From CAYNNP01 sp964398215 (GTDB lineage Bacteria > Planctomycetota > Planctomycetia > Pirellulales > Pirellulaceae), in NCBI GenBank assembly GCA_964398215.1, contig CAYNNP010000111.1:1-20926 (forward strand): a stretch of DNA of 20,926 nucleotides. Direction: 5' to 3'. How positions within the stretch are numbered: position 1 is the first letter of the stretch; every line of letters starts with the position of its first letter. Of this stretch, positions 7,994 through 15,590 are shown in pieces. The notes under the pieces were generated by a model. That model worked only from the letters and a program-made list of their open reading frames with translations, was not told where the DNA came from and ran no database searches. A program made the position numbers and the translations under genes.

Positions 7994-8614
7994 TCACGAT
8001 TCGCCACCGGCCGCTTCTGACCAAGTTCGGCGTATCAACTGAAGTCGTCTTTCAATGGCTCGTTTGCTGAGGCTTAAACGTTCAGCGATTTCGTCCACCA
8101 AAAAACCATCCATTCGCATGACAGCAATTTGCTTCAGTTGTTCATCTGGCAATTCGTCCAAAAGCACTTCGCAGGCTTCGGCTAATTCTGCGTGAACGTC
8201 CGCACGTTCGTTTCCACCGACCACACCGCCAATTCCCTCCGTTCGATTCTCCCCTGCACTATCAATGAACACTGACTCCCCTCGGACCGCACCTCCGCCA
8301 CGTTTTTGTCGCGTTTGGTGTCGCATATGGGCATGGACTTTGCGTCCAGTCAGTGTGATTAGCAGCCCCCACAGATTGTCGGGTCCGCTCAAATCGGGAA
8401 AAGCGTCTCGTCGCACACCCGCGATAAAGCTATGAAAAGCGGATAGTGCGATGTCTTCTTCGTCGCCTGTTCGGCGCAGATTTCCGGGCAAACGGCTAGA
8501 AGCAATACGTACCAGTTGCTGGTAGTATTTCTCCCACAACGTTGTCACTGCTTGCTCGTCACCGGATCTGACAAGATCGACCAGGCGAGAAAAGTCTTCG
8601 GTTGATTCACTCAT
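7994..8614 (-). CDS. ECF-type RNA polymerase sigma factor
   Basis: This 206-aa sigma-70 family member of the extracytoplasmic-function class has only regions 2 and 4. Region 2 runs from about residue 8 to 100 (LVRSGDEQAVTTLWEKYYQQ, then DEEDIALSAFHSF and LWGLLITLTGRKV). A glycine-rich linker of about 35 residues follows (near 104-138). Region 4 ends in a helix-turn-helix (VDEIAERLSLSKRAIERRLQ). It fits the planctomycete sigma group whose members sit beside Ser/Thr kinases; no anti-sigma gene is visible nearby. YgfZ ends 42 bp upstream on the same strand and the kinase gene follows after 30 bp. The start has no clear Shine-Dalgarno. Kinase control of this sigma factor is inference from context. 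Confidence 0.93.
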   Translation of the reverse strand: MSESTEDFSRLVDLVRSGDEQAVTTLWEKYYQQLVRIASSRLPGNLRRTGDEEDIALSAFHSFIAGVRRDAFPDLSGPDNLWGLLITLTGRKVHAHMRHQTRQKRGGGAVRGESVFIDSAGENRTEGIGGVVGGNERADVHAELAEACEVLLDELPDEQLKQIAVMRMDGFLVDEIAERLSLSKRAIERRLQLIRRTWSEAAGGES

Positions 8615-8656
8615 ATCAAAATGATGATGAATTCACGACGCTGTGAAAACCACGAT

Positions 8657-9523
8657 TTAGCTCAAAGCAATCACTTCAGCGTCGATTTGTTGACTTTCGC
8701 CCGTATCCTTGAGTTGTGCGGCCGATCCTGGCTCGAAATGACTCCTTCGAGCCATTCCCAGCGCCAGCGACTCGTTTTCGTTAACCGTCACACTTGTCAA
8801 CTTGCCAACCGTTCGGCCGTCGCTGACCAACTCCATCAATGGGACCGCATGCCCTTTGATTGACCACTTCACCAGCTTCTTTTGCACTTGACCCATTGCG
8901 TCTAATCGAGCAACGGTTTCCTGTCCCAAATAGCAGCCTTTGTCGAAGGAGATGGCGTTCTGGTCGCGATCCAACTCTTGTGGCAAATTGTCTTCGCTAA
9001 AGTCTATCCCGAACCATGGGAAACTCGCCGCGATGCGATGGTGATCAAATGTTTCTTGATCGCAAGATTCAAAACCCTGTTCGGCGATCGCTTGTCGTGT
9101 GGCTGCTGCTTGCTGCTTGTCAACCAAAATGACTGATGATTCTTTCGCCCAAGGCGTAGCAAATGTCTGGTTGTCAATCGACAGTTCTGGCGCCGCACCA
9201 ATGACGACGAATGCCGAGAATTCATCGTCCATGATCTTTGCTTCGGCGTCTTCGATGATCGTATAGTGGTCGACATGCGCGACTAGGTCATTGGATTGGC
9301 CAGGTGCACCGATCAACCGAAGTCCGCTGGATTGTTTGACGACCAAAACGTGCCCAAGTGTTTTGCCTTTCAAATTAGTAACGAATGTTTCGCGAACGGC
9401 TCCTAACGGGAGTTCACGGATTTCGTTCGTAGTCAAATTGTGAACGATCTTTTCAGCGTCTTCGCCGACCACATCAACGATCGTGAGGCTTGCTGGTTCG
9501 TAGAACAATCGCGTGGTGGGCAT
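8657..9523 (-). CDS. ygfZ: Folate-binding protein YgfZ / GcvT-like
   Basis: This 288-aa protein belongs to the YgfZ family, related to the aminomethyltransferase GcvT. Members bind folate and support repair or assembly of some iron-sulfur proteins. The signature is KGCYLGQETVAR at about residues 195-206, with the family cysteine at C197. An N-terminal half with NLTTNEIRELP and FVTNLKGKTLGHVLV is typical, and so is the C-terminal beta-barrel part ending LALGMARRSHFEPG. Length and motif order are complete. It starts at ATG 9523 and is followed 42 bp later by the ECF sigma gene on the same strand, so it may be the first gene of a three-gene transcript. It is probably unrelated in function to the kinase pair. 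Confidence 0.9.
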   Translation of the reverse strand: MPTTRLFYEPASLTIVDVVGEDAEKIVHNLTTNEIRELPLGAVRETFVTNLKGKTLGHVLVVKQSSGLRLIGAPGQSNDLVAHVDHYTIIEDAEAKIMDDEFSAFVVIGAAPELSIDNQTFATPWAKESSVILVDKQQAAATRQAIAEQGFESCDQETFDHHRIAASFPWFGIDFSEDNLPQELDRDQNAISFDKGCYLGQETVARLDAMGQVQKKLVKWSIKGHAVPLMELVSDGRTVGKLTSVTVNENESLALGMARRSHFEPGSAAQLKDTGESQQIDAEVIALS

Positions 9524-9653
9524 GATGAACTGGTTGCGCGCAGAGGAATCTTTAGGGGCAATGCCAATTAGAATCCAGCGCTGATTTTCGTGCCAGCGTC
9601 ATGAGCCGCGATGTCACTAAAAGATGACGATAAGACTGGTGCTCCAGCGGAAC

Positions 9654-9690
9654 AAAAAGGCTGTGAACTGATATCGAATATCAGTGTTCA
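9654..9690 (-). terminator. Rho-independent terminator-like hairpin
   Basis: On the minus strand an 11-bp stem (TGAACACTGATAT against ATATCAGTTCA, with a 2-nt bulge and a 3-nt loop; plus coordinates 9664-9690) is followed within a few bases by a five-T run (9654-9658 on plus). It lies just after the stop of the 63-aa gene and before ygfZ, where it would end the small gene's transcript. Confidence 0.5.
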
Positions 9691-9713
9691 GCATGCTCCG
9701 GATTTCGATGCAA

Positions 9714-9905
9714 CTAGCGGCCCAGATTTTTTCGCGTTGACCTTGGGGTCACAAAGCGATTGAGTTCAGTTTCCAGTTGCTCCAATTCACCTTCAAGCCA
9801 ACGAGAAAAATCGTTTCGCATTCGCGGAGTAATGGAGTCAGATAGTTCAGACCAATTTTCTGGATCGAGAATCTTGGTTGGTTCGGATTTGTTCGATGTT
9901 GTCAT
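9714..9905 (-). CDS. Small hypothetical protein, 63 aa
   Basis: I do not recognise this protein. It is 63 aa, soluble and charged, with no signal peptide or membrane helix. A helical, acidic middle (NDFSRWLEGELEQLETELNRF) precedes a basic tail (TPRSTRKNLGR). The frame could start 15 codons earlier at 9950. The ATG at 9905 is preferred because GGAGAG lies 7 nt upstream, one of the best ribosome binding sites in the window. A terminator-like hairpin follows the stop. These two signals argue that it is a real gene and not chance coding. It is transcribed away from the large structured intergenic region. The function is unknown; the size and helical acidic core would suit a protein-binding adaptor, but that is speculation. 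Confidence 0.6.
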   Translation of the reverse strand: MTTSNKSEPTKILDPENWSELSDSITPRMRNDFSRWLEGELEQLETELNRFVTPRSTRKNLGR

Positions 9906-10069
9906 CGGAAAGCTCTCCGGTTGGGCAGTCCATTGCGAGTTCGTTACCACAAACAGCCCGTGCGTTCAGACCAGTGTGTTCTGCCCGCACAGGTTTTGGA
10001 GCCTGGCAGGGCCACTAGGGTTCGTTGCAATCAACGTGCCACTGAGCTGAAAAAGGGTCGTTTGGCCGC

Positions 10070-10093
10070 AAAACCCTGTAAAAAGCGGGTTTT
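10070..10093. terminator. Terminator-like hairpin with A and T tracts
   Basis: AAAACCC at 10070-10076 pairs with GGGTTTT at 10087-10093 around a 10-nt loop, with Ts continuing on the plus strand. It could terminate in either direction. No gene reads into it from either side, so a short untranslated RNA or an attenuated leader is possible. Confidence 0.35.
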
Positions 10094-10135
10094 TCGGTTT
10101 CTCACTCGTTTATTTTTATAATCGAGGTGATGATT

Positions 10136-10157
10136 TTCGCGACAGTCATGTTGCGAA
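10136..10157. repeat. 9-bp inverted repeat, 4-nt loop
   Basis: TTCGCGACA (10136-10144) and TGTTGCGAA (10149-10157) form a 9-bp stem with one G-U pair around GTCA. It may be an operator or an RNA hairpin in the divergent regulatory region. Confidence 0.45.
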
Positions 10158-10351
10158 TTGCCAACTAGGCAGGCAATATCGAAATCGGCTTTCCACGACC
10201 CCTCCGTTGAATTATATCCCCAAGTTCGGGTTTTATGACCCACAATCTACCCTTATGACACCATTTCTATCCTCTGGGAGGCGGCTCAGTCTGGTTAGAC
10301 AAAATTACTGGCCTGATGCTTAGGCACGTTTAATTAGAGGTAGCTGGATTC

Positions 10352-10365
10352 GCCTGAATTCAGGC
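10352..10365. repeat. Perfect 14-bp palindrome GCCTGAATTCAGGC
   Basis: This is a perfect dyad without a loop, 152 bp upstream of the coiled-coil gene. A dimeric regulator could bind it, but no regulator is assigned. Confidence 0.4.
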
Positions 10366-10378
10366 CGTTTTGTGAAAA

Positions 10379-10398
10379 CCGAAGTCTGGCGACTCCGG
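10379..10398. repeat. REP-like hairpin upstream of the kinase operon
   Basis: CCGAAGTC (10379-10386) and GACTCCGG (10391-10398) form an 8-bp stem with one mismatch around TGGC. A run of T follows about 20 nt later. From memory, sequences like this recur between genes in Rhodopirellula-type genomes; that recollection is unverified. Confidence 0.4.
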
Positions 10399-10516
10399 CT
10401 ACGGCAACTTCGTCGATTTTTTTGAGGCTGATCCCAAGAATCACAGCTGGGCCACGAATTGATGGTTGTTCGGCGGCAAATCGTCGTCTTATCAGCCACT
10501 ATTTCGGAGAAGTTAC

Positions 10517-11314
10517 ATGTTGAAGAAGATCATCATTGCAGGAGGTTGTGCCGCACTGCTTTCGGGTTTGGTTGGGTTGCCAATCATAAGTTACGCACGC
10601 TGTGGAGCGAATTGGCTAAGCGAAACGGCCAGCGACTCAGTGCCTTTGGAGTGGAAACTCAAGCAAGCGCGTCAAATGATTTCGGATTTGACTCCTGAGA
10701 TCGAAAAGAATGCCCGACGAATCGCTCGTGAGAAAATCGAAGTCGCTCGATTGGAAAAGCAACTGGATACTAGCGAAACTCGTTTGGTAAAGAGTCAGTC
10801 TGACATCCAGCGTTTGACCGAAGACCTGAAATCGGACAGCACCAAGTACAGCTACGGCGGACACACATACACCTCTGCCCAAGTCAAAGAAGACTTGGCG
10901 AGCCGCTTCAAGCGACACAAGACTCGCAGCGAAACTGTCAACAAGCTTCATGAAATGCTTTCTGCACGACAAGCTACATTGCGATCTGCACACGATCAGA
11001 TGGAAGCCATGTTGAGTTCAAAGCGTCAACTAGAGGTTGAAGTCGAAAACTTGAACGCACGTTTGGGAGCTCTACGAGTCGCTCAGACCAGCAGCAAGTT
11101 GAACTTGGATGACAGTCAGCTATCACAAACCGTAGCGATGTTGGATGAGATTGCAGCAACGATTGACGTCGAAGAAGAGACTTTGGCAGTCGACACAGAG
11201 TACTTCGGTACGATCGACTTGGACGAGCCAAGCGACGAAAACTTGCTGGATGATATCGCCAACTACTTTGGTGACGAATCTCACGAAAGCTTGGTTTCGA
11301 TTCAACTAGACTGA
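10517..11314 (+). CDS. Membrane-anchored coiled-coil protein
   Basis: This 265-aa protein has an N-terminal membrane helix or uncleaved signal (residues 4-26). Long heptad-rich coiled coils follow at about 44-106 and 122-192. They are interrupted by a compact YSYGGHTYTSAQVKEDLASRF segment (112-132). The C-terminus is acidic (about 215-265). I recognise it as resembling an uncharacterised protein type widespread in planctomycetes; the conserved SVP(L/V)E...QAR.MI.DL.PEI pattern and the YxYGGxxYT insert support that, though only from memory. The ATG at 10517 has GGAG 7 nt upstream and is chosen over an in-frame start at 10466. The FHA-like gene starts 66 bp downstream, so this is probably the first gene of the operon. 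It may act as a structural or sensory scaffold in the envelope; the function is unproven. Confidence 0.85.
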   Translation: MLKKIIIAGGCAALLSGLVGLPIISYARCGANWLSETASDSVPLEWKLKQARQMISDLTPEIEKNARRIAREKIEVARLEKQLDTSETRLVKSQSDIQRLTEDLKSDSTKYSYGGHTYTSAQVKEDLASRFKRHKTRSETVNKLHEMLSARQATLRSAHDQMEAMLSSKRQLEVEVENLNARLGALRVAQTSSKLNLDDSQLSQTVAMLDEIAATIDVEEETLAVDTEYFGTIDLDEPSDENLLDDIANYFGDESHESLVSIQLD

Positions 11315-11380
11315 TGAAGAAACATTCAGCGTAGGATTCTCTAGGCTGAAGCAAGCTCCGCCAACACTGAAGGCTGATCC

Positions 11381-11959
11381 GTGTCGGTCACCGCTCATTC
11401 ATCAAACGAAACGTCTCCAGCACCTCGCTGGAGACTATGGATCGACGGATGCGGCGGATTTCTTTTGTTGACGGGCGATCGCTGGGAAGTTGGTTCCCGC
11501 GAAACATCGCCACCTGATATATGTGCTCGAGCCGATTGGCCGCGAACAGCTGGCTATATCATTCGAGAAAGCCAAGACTACTTTTGGCAAACTACAACTG
11601 ACTCAAACGATCGTCAGTTGATCATTCCAGGATCCCGTGTCCCAACAGGTGGATCGGCCATCATGACGCTTCAAAGCCCTAATCCGCTCAGCAATTCAGC
11701 GGTCTTGGCGTTGCAAGCTCCGCATCGATTTGCGGATCACGTCGATGGAATCATTCTGGCTGACAAGACGATCATTATCGGGCCTGATTCTGCAGCTCAC
11801 ATTCAGGCACGAACCGCTGATCAGCAGATCGTGTTGGTACAGCGAGACGAAGGCTGGAGTGCGAAAGTGTCCACCGATGCCAATTTTACCAGTTTTTCAG
11901 AAACTTCTGGCGGTCGATTGAAGTTCGGCTTGCTCGCAATGACGCTGGAGAAAGCATGA
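11381..11959 (+). CDS. FHA-like hypothetical protein, kinase-operon partner
   Basis: This 192-aa protein starts at GTG 11381 and has no membrane segment. It is beta-strand rich. Residues about 17-65 follow an FHA-like pattern: a strand (WRLWIDG.GGFLLL), then WEVGSRE, then DICARADWPRTAGYIIRESQDYFW, which parallels 'vGR...Dixl....vSrxHaxixr..'. A second similar stretch is at about 120-160 (IILADKTIIIGPDSAAHIQA ... IVLVQRDEGW), so the protein may be a double or split FHA-like sandwich. The canonical G-R-S-H residues are only partly present, so phosphothreonine binding is uncertain. Its TGA overlaps the start of the following kinase gene (ATGA at 11956-11959), implying translational coupling and a shared task, perhaps recognising kinase phosphosites. 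Confidence 0.8.
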   Translation: MSVTAHSSNETSPAPRWRLWIDGCGGFLLLTGDRWEVGSRETSPPDICARADWPRTAGYIIRESQDYFWQTTTDSNDRQLIIPGSRVPTGGSAIMTLQSPNPLSNSAVLALQAPHRFADHVDGIILADKTIIIGPDSAAHIQARTADQQIVLVQRDEGWSAKVSTDANFTSFSETSGGRLKFGLLAMTLEKA

Positions 11960-14148
11960 ACTTGAGCACAGAACAAGAATCAAAACCAGCGCCCCGAGGA
12001 ATCTTGAATTGGGCCTGGGGTAATCGGAAGGATTGCCGCTCAAAGCAAAAAAATGACACCAAACGTCGTAGCGGCTTGATGCACGCACTTCGGTATAGAA
12101 TGGAACGAAAGAACAAACATGAAGGTAGTGGTAACGAATCTGATACCGACACGCCGTCGGTGATCTTGGAAGACACTCAGCCCGCAGAGGCCGTCCAGCG
12201 TTCGATGACATTTAAGTATCCCACAGGATCGAGTCCCTTGCCGCCGTACACGATTCGTCGTGGTATCGGGATCGGTGGATTTGGTGAGGTTTACTTTGCA
12301 GTCAGTGATGCTGGAAAAGAAGTTGCGATCAAGCGTATCCAACGGAATCTTGAAGTCGAAATCCGCGGCGCGTCACACTGCTTGAATCTGAAACACGCGA
12401 ATCTTGTTTCGTTGATTGACATTTGTCACGACGAGCATGGTCAAGCGTGGGTGGTAATGGAATATATCGCGGGACTGAATCTGCGCGAGATACTGGACCA
12501 AAACCCGCAAGGTCTGCCAGTCAACGATGTTCGTAAATGGTTCACTTCCATCTGCTCGGGAATTGGGCATTTGCATACCGCTGGGCTTGTTCACCGCGAT
12601 ATCAAGCCTGGCAATATTTTTGACGACCTCGGGATCATCAAAGTTGGTGATTACGGACTCAGCAAATTCATTTCCGCATCGCACCGTGGTGGTCACACCG
12701 AGAGTGTGGGCACGTTTCACTACATGGCACCTGAGATTGGGCGTGGTGAATACGGCAAAGAAATCGACATCTATGCACTGGGAATCTTGCTTTATGAATT
12801 GATGACCGGCGAGGTTCCATTTGACGGCGAAAGTTGTCACGAGATCATCGTCAAACACTTAACCGCGACTCCCGACTTGAGCAGGATTGCTGAACCGTTC
12901 CGAAGCGTCGTCGCCAGAGCACTCGAAAAAGAACCGGCAAAGCGATACCACGACGTGAACGAAATGCTGTTCGATTTGGGGTGGGGTGAAAAACCAGATG
13001 AAATCGTCGACGTTGCTGTGATGGTTGACGACCATCCGCCGCTTGTCGAACCAATCGCGAGTTTTGTTTCGGCCCCAGTGACCGCTGAACTCGTTGAGCC
13101 ATCCGAGCAAACCAACGAAGAACCATTGGCGCGCGCCGTTCGGCAAAGCATGTCGGACTTCGGCCAATGGTGGAAGACACTGGATCAGACACCACTTGTC
13201 AAAGGCATTTTGGTGGTGCTTGGTGGCATGTTCTTGCTGGTCAACGCCGGTTTGATCCTTCCATTTCTAATGATGATCGCTTTGTTCTATGTGCCGTATT
13301 ATGTGATTCGGCAAATGGTTTTGCATGTTCGGCAACAACCAACCTATGCCCAGGCACAAAGAATCGCGTCCACATCAGGCTACGTCTCAAAACCACTCAC
13401 CAAGAAACAATGGCGCGGCGAGATGCGAAATCAGCTGCGCGCAAAACACTCTATCTTTCGGATGGCGGAACTCAGCACATCATGGGTCGCCGCAGTCATT
13501 ACAGCTTCTGGCCTAGCAACGGCAGCAGGCGTTTTGGGGCTACAAAACCGACCAGTCGACGCAGTAGCAATTTCACCGTACGCCTGGATGTTGGGCATCG
13601 TCCTGGTGGGGTCCTTTGGCATACTAGGCCTTGGGAAATTATGGGAACGGGACGAAGGTGAGCCGCTTCCGCGTCGACTGGTTCTTGCTGGGCTAGGCAC
13701 TGGGGTCGGTTACGTTGCCTACATGCTTGGCGACTATTTGATGTTCTTACCTCCACCAGGTATCGAACGTGAGATCGACCTGTCGCCATTGCCAAACGCT
13801 TTGTATCCCGATGGAAATCCTGGCTCCGTCGCATTCATGGCACACTTTGCGCTTTTGTTTGCAGCGATTCGTTGGTGGCGTCCAGTCGACCCACTGCGAC
13901 GCACACGACTGAGCTTGTGGAACGTAGCATGCATTGCTGTTGTTAGCTGGATCGTCCATCAGCTGGTTCCTATCCCGCAACCATACGGGATGTTAATCGC
14001 AGGCGGCATGGCCATTGCTGTACAGCTTTCAGCAACTTGGATTGATCAACGAAGTGCTTCAAGACCAACTCAAACAGCACCCGCGCAGCCACACGCGTTT
14101 CCAGAATCGACCCCAAATCAATCGCCTCGTAAGGGGACTCTGATATGA
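11956..14148 (+). CDS. Ser/Thr protein kinase with polytopic C-terminal membrane domain
   Basis: This is a 730-aa Hanks-type kinase. A basic, probably disordered N-terminus (1-90) precedes the kinase domain at about 97-342: IGIGGFGEVY glycine loop, K126, HRDIKPGN (213-220), DYG (232-234) in place of DFG, and APE (258-260). All catalytic residues remain and DYG is a tolerated variant, so activity is expected. A linker (343-412) leads to about six to seven hydrophobic helices (roughly 414-450, 510-527, 544-560, 574-597, 624-641, 655-672, 678-692). There is no obvious extracellular sensor domain, so sensing may occur within the membrane or through partners. It overlaps the FHA-like gene and the next gene by ATGA at both ends, a strong sign of one operon. 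The kinase domain faces the cytoplasm. Confidence 0.93.
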   Translation: MNLSTEQESKPAPRGILNWAWGNRKDCRSKQKNDTKRRSGLMHALRYRMERKNKHEGSGNESDTDTPSVILEDTQPAEAVQRSMTFKYPTGSSPLPPYTIRRGIGIGGFGEVYFAVSDAGKEVAIKRIQRNLEVEIRGASHCLNLKHANLVSLIDICHDEHGQAWVVMEYIAGLNLREILDQNPQGLPVNDVRKWFTSICSGIGHLHTAGLVHRDIKPGNIFDDLGIIKVGDYGLSKFISASHRGGHTESVGTFHYMAPEIGRGEYGKEIDIYALGILLYELMTGEVPFDGESCHEIIVKHLTATPDLSRIAEPFRSVVARALEKEPAKRYHDVNEMLFDLGWGEKPDEIVDVAVMVDDHPPLVEPIASFVSAPVTAELVEPSEQTNEEPLARAVRQSMSDFGQWWKTLDQTPLVKGILVVLGGMFLLVNAGLILPFLMMIALFYVPYYVIRQMVLHVRQQPTYAQAQRIASTSGYVSKPLTKKQWRGEMRNQLRAKHSIFRMAELSTSWVAAVITASGLATAAGVLGLQNRPVDAVAISPYAWMLGIVLVGSFGILGLGKLWERDEGEPLPRRLVLAGLGTGVGYVAYMLGDYLMFLPPPGIEREIDLSPLPNALYPDGNPGSVAFMAHFALLFAAIRWWRPVDPLRRTRLSLWNVACIAVVSWIVHQLVPIPQPYGMLIAGGMAIAVQLSATWIDQRSASRPTQTAPAQPHAFPESTPNQSPRKGTLI

Positions 14149-14738
14149 AATACTTTGTCTCATCCAGCACGTTTTGGTTGGTTGCAATCGTAGTTGTTTC
14201 TACTACAAACGCTGACCAAGACTCCGATTCAACGCATCAACTATCCGTTGCATTGTCCAACGAAGTCAAATATCCAAACGACCGTCCAGCTTGGGTTTCA
14301 GATCAAATAGATCTTGAGTCGCGTATTCACACACTCACTGTGAAAACGATTCCTTGTGATAGCTACGATGAAGCAGAATCACATCTGAAAATACTGAAAC
14401 TGGCATCCGTTCAATCTTATATCCGTCTGCTTTGCAAAGCCGAAGATGTTGAATTCTATGAAATCAACCAAGACTGGATTGATAACGAACTTGTAGTCAA
14501 AAAATACGAGGGTGAAGTCACCGTTGGTGATGATTCGATGGTCGAACAAGCGGTATTGCTGGAGTTCACACCAAAGGTTCAAGCCAAAATTCGGAAAGGC
14601 TGGAAGAACACCCTGCTCCGCGAACGGGTCAGTGGGTTGGGGGTTATGGCATCCACCGGAGTAGCCGGTTTAGTATTCGCGTCTGTCGTGCTGGGTTTTC
14701 TCAGCCGCAGGCATGAACGTAGTACGGTTGCCGCCTAA
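14145..14738 (+). CDS. Secreted protein with C-terminal membrane anchor, kinase-operon partner
   Basis: I do not recognise this 197-aa protein. It has a signal peptide (about 1-23, hydrophobic core FWLVAIVVVS ending TNA-DQ), an exported domain of about 140 residues with two cysteines (C71, C97), and one membrane helix near the C-terminus (163-187) followed by a short basic tail (SRRHERSTVAA). The soluble part has the DRPAWV motif and a mixed alpha/beta pattern (VQSYIRLLCKAEDVEFYEI). The ATG overlaps the kinase stop (ATGA at 14145-14148), so it is translationally coupled to it. By topology it sits outside the cytoplasmic membrane with a short cytoplasmic tail. That would suit a ligand-sensing or regulatory subunit of the kinase, which is inference. 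Confidence 0.85.
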   Translation: MKYFVSSSTFWLVAIVVVSTTNADQDSDSTHQLSVALSNEVKYPNDRPAWVSDQIDLESRIHTLTVKTIPCDSYDEAESHLKILKLASVQSYIRLLCKAEDVEFYEINQDWIDNELVVKKYEGEVTVGDDSMVEQAVLLEFTPKVQAKIRKGWKNTLLRERVSGLGVMASTGVAGLVFASVVLGFLSRRHERSTVAA

Positions 14739-14844
14739 AACCCTGCATTTGCTCGGGAAAACACGAGAGAAATAAAATTCCAGAAAACCTGGCGGGCTTT
14801 CGGCTCCAGTTGGCCTCTACCCTAGTAAGCCAATCTGCGAATTT

Positions 14845-14922
14845 AGGCAGGCGTGCGATGCGTAGGGGCATGCCTACCGGGTTTTCCGAAATCTATGTAG
14901 GTATCTTGCTCCACGCCTGTCT
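14845..14922 (+). promoter_or_regulatory. Possible two-state RNA structure upstream of ECF sigma gene
   Basis: Four segments can pair in two mutually exclusive ways. A (14845-14856) pairs with B (14868-14878) with 10 of 11 positions. Alternatively, A pairs with D (14911-14922) over 11 bp with one G-U while B pairs with C (14897-14904) over 8 bp inside it. It ends 80 nt before the GTG of the sigma gene. It could be an RNA switch or simply clustered palindromic repeats. No known riboswitch class is recognised. Confidence 0.35.
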
Positions 14923-15002
14923 ACTTTCGCGGTTTGGATTTTTCATTTAGGCGCTGAGTCTGGTATGGTGAGAATATCTCGTCTCCAACTATCTGCGCTT
15001 TT

Positions 15003-15590
15003 GTGAATTCCTCTTCAAATAATGGCGGACTCTCGCCTTCCGATCGCTCGCTTGTGTATTTGGTACGTGGCGGCGACCAAGATGCCGCTCAAGAACTCTA
15101 CGATCGATATGCTCGACGAGTGCTAGGTTTGGTCAAAGCCAAGTTCAGCAAACGCATGCAGACGATGACGGAACCTGAAGATGTAGTCCAATCGATCTTT
15201 CGAAGCGTTTTCCGTGGAGTCCAAGCGGGCAACTACAACGCACCCGAAGGTTCAACCCTTTGGAATCTGTTGGCTGTTATTTCTGTTCACAAAATGCGCA
15301 AGGGCTGGCGTCACTACACGGCTCAATGTCGCAACTTCGACCGCAATATTCAGCTAGATTCTCTTTCCGAAATGTTAGAGGCAGATGAAAACTCTGGCGC
15401 GTTCGTTGAACTGTGCGTAAAAGAGATTTTGGAATTTCTACCTGAAAATTACCAAGACATTCTTTCGCTACGCATGCAGGGTTTCAAGGTAGCTGAAATT
15501 GCTGAAAAGACCGGACACAGTAGTCGGACTGTGGAGCGCATTTTGCAAAAATGTCGCGAACAACTCGCCTCTATTTTGCTTGATACGTAA
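15003..15590 (+). CDS. ECF-type RNA polymerase sigma factor (second)
   Basis: This 195-aa sigma factor has region 2 at about 17-110 (YLVRGGDQDAAQELYDRYARR, EPEDVVQSIFRSVFRG, LWNLLAVISVHKMRKGWRHY). Region 4 is at about 140-192, ending in the helix-turn-helix FKVAEIAEKTGHSSRTVERI. The linker is shorter and not glycine-rich, unlike the sigma factor at 7994-8614, so the two are not recent duplicates. The start is GTG at 15003; no strong ribosome binding site is seen. It lies 264 bp after the kinase operon and about 500 bp before the third kinase, all on the same strand. A plausible target promoter (about 16018-16043) lies upstream of that kinase. No anti-sigma factor is present. Confidence 0.93.
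   Translation: MNSSSNNGGLSPSDRSLVYLVRGGDQDAAQELYDRYARRVLGLVKAKFSKRMQTMTEPEDVVQSIFRSVFRGVQAGNYNAPEGSTLWNLLAVISVHKMRKGWRHYTAQCRNFDRNIQLDSLSEMLEADENSGAFVELCVKEILEFLPENYQDILSLRMQGFKVAEIAEKTGHSSRTVERILQKCREQLASILLDT

Larger units (their letters stand above)
9906..10516. other. Hairpin-rich intergenic region between divergent genes
   Basis: I see no credible gene in these 610 bp. It separates the minus-strand 63-aa gene from the plus-strand coiled-coil/kinase operon and should contain both promoters. Several inverted repeats stand out and are listed separately: 10070-10093, 10136-10157, 10352-10365 and 10379-10398. A run of seven T follows the last near 10420. I could not match the region to 4.5S, 6S, tmRNA or RNase P RNA. 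Confidence 0.5.

Noticed and set aside
9950..10100. A known structural RNA (4.5S, 6S, tmRNA, RNase P) in the structured intergenic region
   Set aside because: None of the conserved cores of these RNAs could be found on either strand; only generic hairpins are visible.
12646..12660. Second kinase as a pseudokinase because DFG is DYG
   Set aside because: The metal-binding Asp is kept and Phe-to-Tyr is tolerated in active kinases; Lys, catalytic Asp and Asn are present.
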